Assembly (NCBI GenBank): GCA_947179485.1
Contig: OX359250.1
Coordinates: forward strand, 29,956,654 to 30,020,653
Direction of reading: 5' to 3'
From: Allacma fusca
Taxonomy: Eukaryota > Arthropoda > Collembola > Symphypleona > Sminthuridae
Length of the DNA stretch: 64,000 bases
Shown here: in pieces, positions 18,601-32,600 of the stretch
Position numbering within the stretch: the first letter of the stretch is position 1
Layout: each line of letters starts with the position of its first letter
Notes under the pieces: generated by a model
Seen by the model: only the letters and a program-made list of their open reading frames with translations
Database searches by the model: none
Told to the model about the DNA's origin: nothing
Position numbers and translations under genes: made by a program

Positions 18601-19583
18601 TCATTTGAAAAGAAAGCAACTGCAAGCCCAATTGCACTGATCTACACATACGCACCAATCGAATATATTTAAACAGGAATACGCTTCTTCTTTAAGATTA
18701 AGGGTATTGAGCGAAGTATGTTCTGTAGTAGTGGCAAGGCAAGGTGTGGAGCTAAGGTAAACAAACTGGAAAATGTGATAAATATCAAATTTCCCATTTG
18801 TAGTGCTGGAATGAGTTGAAGCTGAAATCATCTCTTCTTTTACATGTTGTACAGTGTTTTGATGACATTCATCCAGTGCTCGTGACATCTAAAAAACCTA
18901 AATGTACATGTCTACATCTACAAACGCACATTTTATATTATGCTAAATTTTCTGGTTTGCATGAAATAATATTGATTGTACAAAAAATCCACAAGACTCA
19001 CGGAAATAGATGCTTCTCTTCTTAGTCTGCAGAACGGTTTAACGAATAAATTATTTGATTCTTTTATGCATTTAAAATTTCAGACATTATTTCATTAAAG
19101 CCCTTTTCTAAGGATTTTGATTTAAACAACTTTATTTCCACAATTTTTTAGCCATTGTTTGTGGTTTTATTATAAAACCATTTTAAGGGTTATTACCGGA
19201 GTAATCAGAAGTTTCCCCAAGCAAACAAGGAAAGTTCGATATTAGTAGTCTGCAGACCCATACTGATATTCATGGCAAACCCTTTTTCATATATATCACT
19301 GATACAGTATGGAGTAGACTGAATACGAGTAAATACTATAATTATATCAATACCAACAATCATTCCAACTTCCTGAGTATTACCCGGTCCCGTGAAGAGC
19401 ACTGTGTATACCAGCGTGAAAGCATTTGAAATAAATGGCCAAAGGAAAACACTCCAATTCTCGGCTTTCACTTTCAAATCGTAGGTTTAACATTTGCACT
19501 TTTCCCACAATATATACTATGTATGTATCCATAACAAGTAATTTGAATGTACGAAAGAAATAATGTAGAGTATCTTCAAGCAT
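18601..19583 (-). pseudogene. Possible degraded multi-exon gene on the minus strand
   Basis: Several minus-strand pieces look protein-like and are flanked by splice-like signals. One frame runs 19583-19380, and a second frame, shifted relative to it, runs 19477-19205 and is hydrophobic (SVFLWPFISNAFTLVYTVLF). A short piece after CTGCAG near 19028 encodes LRREASIS before GTGAGT. Another frame, 18888-18601, follows a T-rich TTTTTTAG acceptor. Together they recall a multi-span membrane protein such as a chemoreceptor, but frames do not join cleanly and the first two overlap in different phases. It could be a decayed receptor or chance. I see nothing else in the surrounding sequence. Confidence 0.25.
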
Positions 19584-20677
19584 GGTCCGAGTAAATTTAA
19601 GATGTTAATTCATTTAATCCGTGCAAATTGGACTGATCAGTCCTCTCAAGCATTCCCGGATTTACTCATCTCCACTATATTTTAACTGAACTACTGTAAG
19701 ACACATTTCAGATTAAATATACAGTTTTTACAGTGCTATTACTTGATAAGTCGTGCGCCACAATTTCTCTTTTAAAATTAATTAATGTATACAGAGTGGC
19801 TCAAAACGATTGTCGTCCTCTAGCTCACGTAAGAGTAACTTTTTGAATATTTTTTTCTCCCATTTTCTAGCTCACTATATTCCAGATTCTCTAAAATGTA
19901 TTTCATTGAACTCATTGACATGATTTGTAGTCAAAGTGGTCATGAACGTGAAGCAAAAGTAAGTTTTTTAACGATTACATTCAATAATAATTTCTAAATT
20001 GTTCGTTTCCACACAAAATTCCATAATTGTAGGAAAATGGGTACTCTTCCCAAGGAGCTACCTTGATAAGAATAAGTTTCTAAATTGTCGGCATAACCCT
20101 GCTGGGTAAGGACCCAGATTGGGTGGCAATTGAGTTTCTGGAGCAAAACCCAGGGTAGGAACGACAAATGTTAGGTTATTTATCCTTTCAAAAGGTTTGA
20201 TCAGAAAAAATATTTTTTTAACCTGGTGTCACAATTTTTGACTCTAAAGTTGTAACCGCTGACTACAAAAATTCTACAATGATATAGACTTGAATGATTC
20301 CTTACCATTACCCAAAGTGCAGTATTTTGAGATATTTTTGCCGCATCTGCGAAAAACGATTTGCCGCCTTCTTTCTCAGTTTCGCTTCTGATAATGAATT
20401 TCCCACGCTTGCTACCTCTGATAAAGGCTCACGTTAACTATTATCAATATATAGATTTCTTATTTGCTTCACATTCATGACCCCTGTCCTTGCAGTACTA
20501 ATAGCATTTTAAGTGTCCAGTACCCTGGATAATTTTAGGAAATAGAAATAAATCGATCGGGGTAGTCGGATACTTTATCAGATACTCCCTTATGTGAGCC
20601 AGAGGGGGCGATAATAGCTTTGTGCCACCGTCTATGTCATTTTGTATTCATTAAAATAAAGAAGTACCAGCTCAGGG
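19584..20677. other. Intergenic sequence upstream of the GPCR gene
   Basis: No gene seen. The stretch is AT-rich and is presumably the promoter and 5' leader of the receptor gene that starts at 20678. An AG (CTCAG) three bases before the ATG could be an acceptor of a 5' untranslated exon. Confidence 0.4.
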
Positions 20678-23600
20678 ATGAATCTTACAATTAGCAGCAA
20701 CGCTGGTAGGGACTTGCATAAAACAGTTTACACTTACTTCTTGCCACCAGTTCTTATTATCAGCACCATTTCAATTGTCCACAATTGCTGCGTGGCAATG
20801 TCTTTCTTCTGGGCTCGACCATCTATGAAGACAGCTGTATATGTATCATTTTTTCTTGCAGCTGCCGATGGATTCAATTCCATCATTTTGGCTTTTCGCA
20901 TTGTGGTTTTTTCTTTCTTTCCACATGTCTTGAAAATTAAAGTATTCGAAAATGATTGTATTAATCTATTAATTGAAGTTACTCGACTTGGTGGGATTCC
21001 AATTCCCATTGGGCATCTCCTACTCATCGGAATTACTCATTGGGTTGGAATATTGAAGCCGTTTGAACAGAACAGAATTGTCACCAAAGGAAGGGTCAAA
21101 GCATTTCTCATTGGTTGCTGGTTATTACCCATGGCTTTTGTGTTCGTATGGTCTTCAGTAATTACAGGGACAGGATTTCAAAGCCACGGGTGCGGAGACA
21201 ATTCCTTCATGACGAAAATACCTTGGCGGTTTGCCTATTCTTCTTTCTACCTTTGTTCATTTGTGACAATCATATTTATTTATGCTCAAATTTTCATGGT
21301 AGCCAACAAGCTGAGTAAACGGAACCCAAATACGGTAATTTTATTTAATTAGATGCGGGTGTTACTTGTTACTCTTGTTCTAATGATTTTCCGGAAAAAC
21401 ATTCTTGAAAAAATATTTTGTGAGAATCACCAACTAACAATCTAAAAACCCCAGACTTTGTCTTTAACCCTGTGAGCTTACATATTGACCCAGGTTAATG
21501 CTGTAAATTACCACTCCTCAAACTCCCATCCACTTTCCCCCCACTTAATCTCCACATCCCATATACATCCCATCCACATCCCCTCCACATCCTCTCCACT
21601 TCCCTCCACGTCCCCTCAACATCCCCTCCACATCCACTCCACTTTACCTACACTTTACCTAAACTTCACCTCCACTTACCCTCCACTTTACCTCCACTTT
21701 ACCTCCACTTTACCTCCACTTTACATCCCCATTACCTCCACTTTACCTCCACTTTACCTCCACTTTACATCCACTTAACCACCCCATTACCTCCACTTTA
21801 CCTCCACTTCACCCCCACTTACCCTGCACTTCCCCTCCAACTCCCATCCAATTCCCCTCCACTTTACATCAACTTTACCTCCACTTTACCTCCACTTAAG
21901 CTCCACTTTACCTCCATCTTACCTCCACCTTACCTCCACTTTACGTCTACGTTACCTCTACGTTACCTCCACGTTACATCCACTTTACCTCCACTTCAAC
22001 TCCACTTCACCTCCACTTTCCCTCCAACTCCCATCAGATTCCCCTCCACTTTACCTCCGCTTTAGCTCTTCTTTAACTCCACTTTCCCCAGCTTTACCTC
22101 TTCTTTAACTCCACTTTCCCCAGCTTTACCTCTTCTTTAACTCCACTTTCCCCCACTTACCTTCCAAATCCCCTCCACATCCCCTCCACAACCCCTACAA
22201 ATCCCCTACACATCCCCTCCAGATCCACTCAACTTTACCTCCTCTTTACCTCCACTTCGCCTCTACTTACCCTCCACTTAACCTCAACGTAACCTCCACT
22301 TTACCTTCACGTTACCCCCACTTTAACTCCTTTTTACATCCAATTTAAACCCACTTTACCTCCACTTCATCTCCACTAACAGTGAACTTCCCCTCCAATT
22401 CCCCTCCACTTTACCTCCACTTTAACTCCACTTTAACTCCTTTTTACATCCAATGCGCATCCACTTTACCTTCAGTTTAAATCCACTTTACCTCCTTTTA
22501 CCTCCACTTCCCCTCCAATTCCCCTCCAACTCCCATCCAATTCCCCTCCACTTTACCTCCACTCTACCTCCGCTTTACCTCCACTTTACCTCCACGTTAC
22601 ATCCAATTTACGTCCAATTTATATCCACTTTACCTCCACTTTACCTCAACATTACATCCAATTTACCTCCACTTTAACTGCTCCTTACATCCAATTTCCC
22701 TCCACTTTAACCGCTTCTTACATCCAATTCACCTCCACTTTAACTGCTTCTTATATCCAATTTACCTCCACTTTAACTGCTTCTTACATCCAATTTACCT
22801 CCACTTTAAATGCTTCTTACATCCAATTTACCTCCACTTTAACTGCTTCTTACATCCAATTTACCTGAACTTTACCTCCACCTACCCTCCAACTCCCATC
22901 CAACTCCCGTCCGCTTTACCTCCTTTTCCCCTCCAATTTACCTCTGCTTCCCCTCAAACTCCCATCCAATTCCACCCCTTTACCTCCAATTCACCTCCAC
23001 TTCACCTCTACCTCACCTCCCACTCCCCCCACTGCACCTCAAATTCCATTCCACTTTCCCCCTAACTCCCATCCACTACCTGTCCACTTTACCCCTACTT
23101 TAATTCAGTTTTCCTTCACTAAACTCACTTTAAATCAACTTTACCTCCACTTTACCTCCACTTACACTCTAGTTACCCTGCATTTCCCATCACACTCCAA
23201 TCCAATTCCACTCCACTTCAATTCCACTTAACCCTCCACATCCCCTCCAAATCCGCTAAAACTCGTCTTTACTTTACCTCCACTTCACTTCCACTTTACC
23301 TCTACTTCACCTCTACTTACCCTCCAACTCACATCTTACTCCCCTCCACATTAAATCCAATTCCCCTTCACTTCACCTCCGATTTACTCCACCTTAACCT
23401 CCACTATACCTCCACTTTACCTCCACTTCACTTATACTTTATTTCCACTTTTATTTACCCTTCAACTCAATTCGAACTCCCCTCCACTTTAAATCCAGTT
23501 TCCCTCCAGTTTCCCTGGCCTTTACCACCACTTTAACACTTTTTATATCCAATTTACCTCCACTTTAACTCCTTTTTACATCCAATTTACCTCCACTTAA

Positions 23601-26600
23601 CTTTCGCTTTACCTCCACTTTACCTTGTCTTAACCCCCACTTACCCACCAAATTCGCTAAAACCCCCCTCCACTTCCCCTCCACTTACCCACCAGCTCCA
23701 ATCCAATTGCTCCCAGTTAACCTCGACTTACCCTCAACTCCCATCCAATTGCCTTCTACTTCACATCCACTTACCTCCACAACCCCTCCAACTCCCATTC
23801 AATTCCTTTCTTCTTTACCTCTTCTTTACCTCTACTTCACCTCCACTTACCCTCCAACTCCCATCCAACTCCCGTCCACTTTAACTCCACTTTACATCCA
23901 ATTTTCCTCCTTTTTTCTCCACTTAACCTACGCTTCCCCTCAAACTCCCGTCCAATTCCACCCCATTACGTCTACTTCACCCCCACTTACCCTCCAACTC
24001 CCCTCCACTTCACCTCAAATTCACCTCCACTTACTCTCCAAATCCCCTCCAACTCCCATCCAATTCCCCTCCACTTTACCTCCAGCTTACCTCCAAATTA
24101 CCCTCAAACTCCCCTCCACTTTACTCCACCTTAACCTCTACTATACATCGACTTTACCTCTACTTTACCTCTACTTACCCTTCAACTCACATCAAACTCC
24201 CCTCCACTTTAAATCCAGTTTCCCTCCACGTTACCTCGCCTTTACCTCCACTTTAACTCCTTTTTACAACCAATTTACCTCAACATTAACTACACTTTAC
24301 CTCTACTTTACCTGTACTTTACCTCTAGGTTAACTCCATGTTATCCCCACTACACCTCCACTTACTCTCCAACTCTCATTAAACTCCCCTCCACTTTACC
24401 TCCACTTAACCTATAATTTACCTCCACAGACGCTCCAACTCCTCTCCAACTCCTCTCCAACTCCCCTCCACTTACCATCCAACTCTTATCCAATTCCCTT
24501 CCGCTTTTACTCCACAATACTCCACGTCCCCTCTAATTCCTCTCTACTTTCCCACTGACTCCCATCCAATTCCTCTCCACTTTTCCTGCAGTTTACCTCC
24601 ACGATAAGTCCACTTTACCTCCTCTTTAACTCGTTTTTACATCAAATTTACCTCCACATTACCTCCACTTTACCTCCTTTTTACCTCCACTTACCCCCAA
24701 TCCAATCCAATTCCCTCAACTTTATATCCACTTGACCTCCACTTACCCTCCACCTCCCATCCAAGTCCCGTCCACTTTGCCTCTACTTTACCTCTAGTTT
24801 AACTCCACTTTACCTCCACTTACTCTCCAACTCTCATTCAACTCCCCTCCACTTAACTCACACTTTATATCCACTTTACCACCACATCCCCTCCAACTCC
24901 CCTTTACTTTACCTGCTCTTTACCTCCACTTACCCTCCAACTACCATCAGACTCCCCTCCACTTTTCCTCCACTTCACCTCCACTTTACCACAACTTTAA
25001 CTCCTTTTTACATCCACTTCACCTCCATTTTAAATCCAATTCCCCTCCACTTTAAATCCAACTCCCCTCCACTTCACCTCCCATTTACTCCACCTTAACC
25101 TCCCATTTACTCCACCTTTACCTCCACTATACCCCCACTTCACTTCCACTTTACCTGCACTTCACTTCCACTTACCCTCCAACTCACATCCAACTCCCCT
25201 CCACTTGAAATCCACTTTACATTGACTTTACCACCACTTTAACTCTTTTTACATCTAATTTGCTTCCACTTTAACTCCTTTATACATCCACGTTGCCTCC
25301 ACTTTACCCCCTCTTAACCTCCACTTTCACTCCTTTTGACATCCAATTTACCTCCACTTTACCTCCATTTTACCTCCAACTCCCCTCCACTTGACTTCCA
25401 CTTTACTTCCACGTTAATTTCTTTTTACATCCAATGTATCTCCGCTTTACCTTCACTTTAAATTTACTTTACATCCTTTTTACCTCAACTTCCACTCCAC
25501 CTTCCATCCAATTGCCCCAACTTTACCTCCACTTAACCTCCACTTACCCTAAACTCCCCTCTAATTGCCATCTACTTCACCTCTACTTACCTCCACATCC
25601 CATTCAATTGTCTCCACTTTACTTCTTCTTTACTTCCACGTTACCTCCACTTTAACTTCTTTTAACATTAAATTTACATCAATTTTAGCTCCACTTTAGC
25701 TCCACTTTACCTACTTTTTACCTCCACTTACCCTCCAACTAAAAACCAAATTCCCCCAACTTTACCTTCACTTGAACTCCACTTCCCCTCCAATTACCCT
25801 ACAACTCCAATTCAACTCCCCTACACTTTACCTCTATTTTATCTTGCACTTTACCTCGCCCTTAACTCCTTTTTACATCCACTTTACCTCCACTTCACCT
25901 CCACTTTACCACCACATTACTTCCCTTTTACATTTCATTTACCTCCACTTTACTTCCATTACAGATTTCATTTACCTCCACTTTACTTCCATTTCAGATT
26001 TGATTTACCTCCACTTTACTTCCATTTCAGATTTCATTTACCTCCACTTTACCTCCACTTTACCTCCGTTTTATCTCCACTTGACATCCACTTACCCTGC
26101 AACTCCCATCCAACTCCCGTCCACTTTACCTCCAATTTACCTCAATTTTACCTCCCTTTGACTTCCACTTCACCTCCAGTTAACCTCCAACTCCCGTCCA
26201 CTTCACTTCCACTTTACCTCCACTTTACCTCCACTTCACTTCCACTTTAAATCCACTTCACTTCCACTTTACCTCCACTTCACTTCCACTTTACCTCCAC
26301 TTCACTTCCACTTTACCTCCACTTCCCTACAACTTTACCTCCACTTCAATTCCACTTTACCTCCACTTCAATTCCACTTTACCTCCACTTCACTTCCACT
26401 TTACCTCCACTTCACTCCTTCTAACCTCCAACTCAAATCCAACACCCCGCCACTTTAAATCATATTCCCCTCCACTTCACCTCCTATTTACAACATCTCA
26501 ACCTCTACTTTACCTCCAATTTACCTCCAAATTACCTCCAATTTAACTCCACTTTCCCTCCACATCACTTCCACTTTACCTCCACTTAACCTCCACTTAC

Positions 26601-29600
26601 CCTCAACTCCCCTCTAATTGCCATCTACTTCACCTCTACTTACCTCCACATCCCATTCAATTGCCTCCACTTTACCTCTTCTTTGCTTCCACGTTACCTC
26701 CACTTTAACTTCTTTTAACATTAAATTTACATCAATTTTAGCTCCACGTTACCTCCACTTACCCTCCAACTAAAAACCAAATTCCCCCAACTTTACCTTC
26801 ACTTGAACTCCACTTACCCTCCAACTACGCTTCACTTCACCTCCACTTCCCCTCCAATTACCCTACAACTCCAATTAACTCTCCTACACTATACCTCTGT
26901 TTCATCTTGCACTTTACCTCCGCTTTAACTCCTGTTTACATCCACTTAACCTCCACTTCACCTCCACTTTACCACCACATTAACTCCATTTTACATTTTA
27001 TTTACCTCCACTTTACCTCCATTTCAGATTTCATTTACCTCCACTTTACCACCACTTTACCTGCGTTTTATCTCCACTTGACATCCACTTAACCTGCAAC
27101 TCCCATTCAACTCCCGTCCGCTTTACCTCCACTTTACCTCCACTTCACCGCCTTTTTACCTCCAATTCACACCCAGTTTACCTTTACTTGACCACTACTT
27201 TAATACCTTGGGACATTCAATTTACCTCCACTTTAACTATTTTTTACATCAAATTTACCTCAATTTTACCTTTTTTTGACCTCCACATTACCTCCACGTT
27301 ACCTCCACGTACCCTCCGCTTTACCGGCACTTTACCTCAACTTTACCTCCGCTTTAACTCGACTTTACCTCCAGTTAACCACCAACTCCCGTCCACTTTG
27401 CCTCCACTTAACCTCCATTCTTTCTCCGCTTACCCACCAACTTGCATTTAACTCGCCTGAGCTTTGTCTACACTTCACCTCCACCTTAGCGTCCACTTTA
27501 CCACCACTTCACTTCCACTTTACCTCCACTTCACTTCCACTTTACCTCCAATTCACTTTCACTTTGCCCCCACTTCACTTTCACTTTACCCCCACTTCAC
27601 TTCCACTTTACCTCCACTTCACTTCCACTTTACCTCCACTTCACTTTCACTTTACCTCCACTTCAATTCCACTTTACCTCCACTTCAATTCCACTTTACC
27701 TCCACTTCACTCCTCCTAACCTCCAACTCACATCCAACACCCCGCCACTTTAAATCATATTCCCCTCCACTTCACGTCCTATTTACAACAGCTCAACCTC
27801 CCCTATACCTCCAATTTACCTCCAAATTACGTCCACTAACCATCAAACTCCACTTTACCTCCACTTTTTTCCACCTTAACCTCTACTTTACGTCTAATTT
27901 ACCTCCAACGTACCTCCACTTTACCTCCACATTACTTCCACTTTACCTCCACTTCACTTCTACTTACCTTCTAGCACACAACCTCCACTTTACCACAATT
28001 TTAACTCCTTTTTACATCCACTTTACCTCCATTTTAAATCCAATTCCCCTCCACTTCACCTCCCATTTACTCCACCTTAACCTCCACTATACCCCCACTT
28101 CACTTCCACTTTACCTGCACTTCACTTCTACTTACCCTCCAACTCACATCCAACTCCCCTCCACTTGAAATCCACTTTACCTCGACTTTACCACCACTTT
28201 AACTCTTTTTACATCTAATTTGCTTCCACTTTAACTCCTTTTTACATCCACGTTGCCTAGACTTTACCCCCTCTTAACCTCCACTTTCACTCCTTTTTAC
28301 ATCCAATTTACCTCCACTTTACCTCCACTTTACCTCCATTTTACCTCCAATTACCCTCCAACTCACATCCAATTCCCCTCGCCTTTACCTCCATTTTACT
28401 TCCACTTTACTTCCACGTTTACATCCAATGTATCTCCGCTTTACCTTCACTTTAAATCTACTTCACCTCTACTTACCTCCACATCCCATTTACTTGTCTC
28501 CACTTTACTTCTTCTTTACTTCCACGTTACCTCCACTTTACTTCTTCTTTACTTCCACGTTACCTCCACTTTAACTTCTTTTAACATTAAATTTACATCA
28601 ATTTTAGCTCCACTTTAGCTCCACTTTACCTAATTTTTACCTCCACTTACCCTCCAACTAAAAACCAAATTCCCCCAACTTTACCTTCACTTAAACTCCA
28701 CTTCCCCTCCAATTACCCTACAACTCCAATTCAACTCCCCGACACTTTACCTCTATTTTATCTTGCACTTTACCTCCACCTTAACTCCTTTTTACATCCA
28801 CTTTGCCTCCACTTCACCTCCACTTTACCACCACATTACTTCCCTTTTACATTTCATTTACCTCCACTTTACCTCCATTTCAGATTTCATTTACCTCCAC
28901 TTTACCTCCACTTTACCTCCGTTTTATCTCCACTTGACATCCACTTACTCTGCAACTCCCATCCAACTCCCGTCCACTTTATCTCCACTTCACCGCCCTT
29001 TTACCTCCAATTCACCCCCAGTTTACCTCCACTTGACCACTACTTTAATACCTTGGGACATTCAATTTACCTCCACTTTAACTATTTTTTACATCCGATT
29101 TACCTCCACATTACCTCCACGTTACCTCCACGTACCCTCCAAGTCCCCTCCGCTTTACCGACACTTTACCTCAACTTTACCTCCGCTTTAACTCGACTTT
29201 ACCTCCTGTTCACCTCCAGGTAACCTCCAACTCCCGTCCACTTCACTTCCACTTTACCTCCACTTCACTTCCACTTTACCTCCACTTCACTTCCACTTAA
29301 CCTCCACTTCACTTCAACTTTACCTCCACTTCACTTCCACTTTACCTCCACTTCACTTCCACTTTACCTCCACTTTACCTCCACTTCACTTCCACTTTAC
29401 CTCCACTTTACCTCCACTTCACTTCCACTTTACCTCCACTTCACTCCTTCTAACCTCCAACTCACATCCAAGCCCCGCCCCTTTACCTTCACTTTACCTC
29501 CAGTTTACCTCCAAATTACCCTCCAACGCCCCTCCACTTCACCTACACTTTACTCCACCTTAACATCCACTATACCTCTACTTCACCTCTACTTACCCTC

Positions 29601-32600
29601 AAACTCACATCCAACTCCCCTCCACTTTAAATCCAACTCCCCTCCACTTCACCTCCGATTTACTCCACCTTAACTTCCACTTTACCTCCACTTTACCTCC
29701 ACTTCACTTATACATTACTTCCCTTTTACTTACTCTTCAACTACCATCCGACTCCCCTCCACTTTAAATACAGTTTCCCTCCACCTTACCTCGCCTTTAC
29801 CACCACTTTAGTCTTCACCCATACTTACCGTCCAAATTCTATCAAACTCCCCTCCACTTCACCTCCACTTACCCACCAACTCCAATCCAATTGCCCCCAG
29901 TTAACCTCCACTTACGCTCAACTCCTATCCAATTTCCTTCTACTTCGCCTCCACTTACCTCCACATCCCCTCCAACTCCCATTCAATTCCTCTCTTCGTT
30001 ATCTCTTCTTTACCTCGACGTTACTTCCACTATAACTCCTTTTTACAATAAATTTACCTCCACTTTAACTCTTTTTTACATTAAATTTACATCCACTTTA
30101 ACTCTTTTTTACATTAAATTTACCTCTTTTTTAACTCCTTTTTACATCCACTTTAGCTCCACTTTACCTCAACTTTAACTCCTTTTTACCTCCACTTACA
30201 CTCCAACTCCAATCCAATTCCCCCAACTTTATCTCCACTTGACCTTCACTTACCCTCCCATCCAAATCCCGTCCACTTTGCCTCCACTTTACCTCCACTT
30301 CACCGCCACTTTAACTCAACTTCACCCCCACTTGACCTCCACTTGACTACTAATTTAATACCTTGGGACATTCAATTTACCTCCACTTAAATTATTTTTT
30401 ACATCCAATTTACCTCCATTTTACCTCCACGTATCCGCCAACTCCCCTCCACTTTACCCGCACGTTACCTGCACTTTACCTCCACTTTAGGTCCTGTTCA
30501 CCTCCAGTTACCCTCCAACTCCCGTCCACTTTACCCATACTTTACCTCCATTTTTCCTCCACTTACCCACCAACTCGCATCAACTTTGTCTCCACTTTAC
30601 CTCTACTTTAATTCCACTTTATCTCCACTTTACCTCCAACTCCCATCCAATTCCACTCCACTTTACCTCCACTTTCCCCTTACTCCCATCTAATTTATCT
30701 CCACTTTACCCCCTTACCTCCACGTTACCTCCACTTTACCTCCACTTTAACTACTATTTACTTCCACTTTACCTCCACTTTACCTCGATTTTATCTCCAT
30801 TTTACCTCCACTTTACCTCCAACTCCCATCCAATTCCCCGGCACTTCACCTAGACTTCACCTCCACATCATCTCCAACTCCCATCCATTTCCTCTCCGCT
30901 TTCCAAATAACTCCCATCCAATTCCTCTCCACTTTACCTCCACTGGAACTCCTTTTTACAACCAATTTACCTCAACATTAACAACACTACCTCTACTTTA
31001 CCTGTACTTTACCTCTAGGTTAACTCCATGTTATCCCCACTTCACCTCCACTTACTCTCCAACTCCCCTCCACTTAACCTCCACTTTACCTCCACTTTCA
31101 ACGTTACTCCCATCTAATTTATCTCCACTTTACCTCCACTTCACCTCCACTTCACCTCCACTTACCATCCAACTCTTATCCAATTCCCCTCCGCTTTCCC
31201 TCCACGTCCCCTCCAATTCCTCTCCACTTTTCCTGCAGTTTACCTCCAATTAACCTCCACTTTACAACAACTTTAACTCCTTTTTACATCCACTTCACCT
31301 CCATTTTAAATCCAATTCACCTCCACTTTAAATCCAATTCCCCTCCACTTCACCTCCCATTTACTCCACCTTAACCTCCACTATACCCCCACTTCACTTC
31401 CACTTTACCTGCACTTCACTTCTACTTACCCTCCAACTCACATCCAACTCCCCTCCACTTGAAATCCACTTTACCTCGACTTTACCACCACTTTAACTCT
31501 TTTTACATCTAATTTGCTTCCACTTTAACTCCTTTTTACATCCACGTTGCCTAGACTTTACCCCCTCTTAACCTCCACTTTCACTCCTTTTTACATCCAA
31601 TTTACCTCCACTTTACCTCCACTTTACCTCCATTTTACCTCCAATTACCCTCCAACTCACATCCAATTCCCCTCCACTTTACCTCCACTTTACTTCCACG
31701 TTAATTTCTTTTTACATCCAATGTATCTCCGCTTTACCTTCACTTTAAATCCACTTTACCTCCTTTTTACCTCAACTTCCACTCCAACTTCCATCCAATT
31801 GCCCCAACTTTACCTCCACTTAACCTCCACTAACCCTAAACTCCCCTCTAATTGCCATCTACTTCACCTCTACTTACCTCCACATCCCATTCAATTGTCT
31901 CCACTTTACTTCTTCTTTACTTCCACGTTACCTCCTTTTTAACTTCTTTTAACATTAAATTCACATCAATTTTAGCTCCACTTTAGCTCCACTTTACCTA
32001 CTTTTTACCTCCACTTACCCTCCAACTCCAATCTAATTCCCCCAACCTTACCTTAACTTGAACTCCACTTACCCTCCAACTACGCTCCACTTCCCCTCCA
32101 ATTACCCAACAACTCCAATTCAACTCCCCTACACTTTACCTCTATTTCATCTTGCACTTTACCTCCACCTTAACTCCTTTTTACATCCACTTTACCTCCA
32201 CTTTACCACCACATTAACTCCATTTTACATTTCATTTACCTCCACTTTACCTCCATTTCAGATTTCATTTACCTCCACTTTACCTCCGTTTTATCTCCAC
32301 TTGACATCCACTTACCCTGCAACTCCCATCCAACTCCCGTCCACTTTACCTCCACTTTACATCCACTTCACCGCCTTTTTACCTCCAATTCACACCCAGT
32401 TTACCTCCACTTGACCACTAATTTAATACCTTGGGACATTCAATTTACCGCCACTTTAACTATTTTACACATCCAATTTACCTCAATTTTAACTTTTTTT
32501 GACCTCCACATTACCTCCACGTTACCTCCACGTACCCTCCAACTCCCCTCCGCTTTACCGGCACTTTACCTCAACTTTACCTCCGCTTTAACTCGACTTT

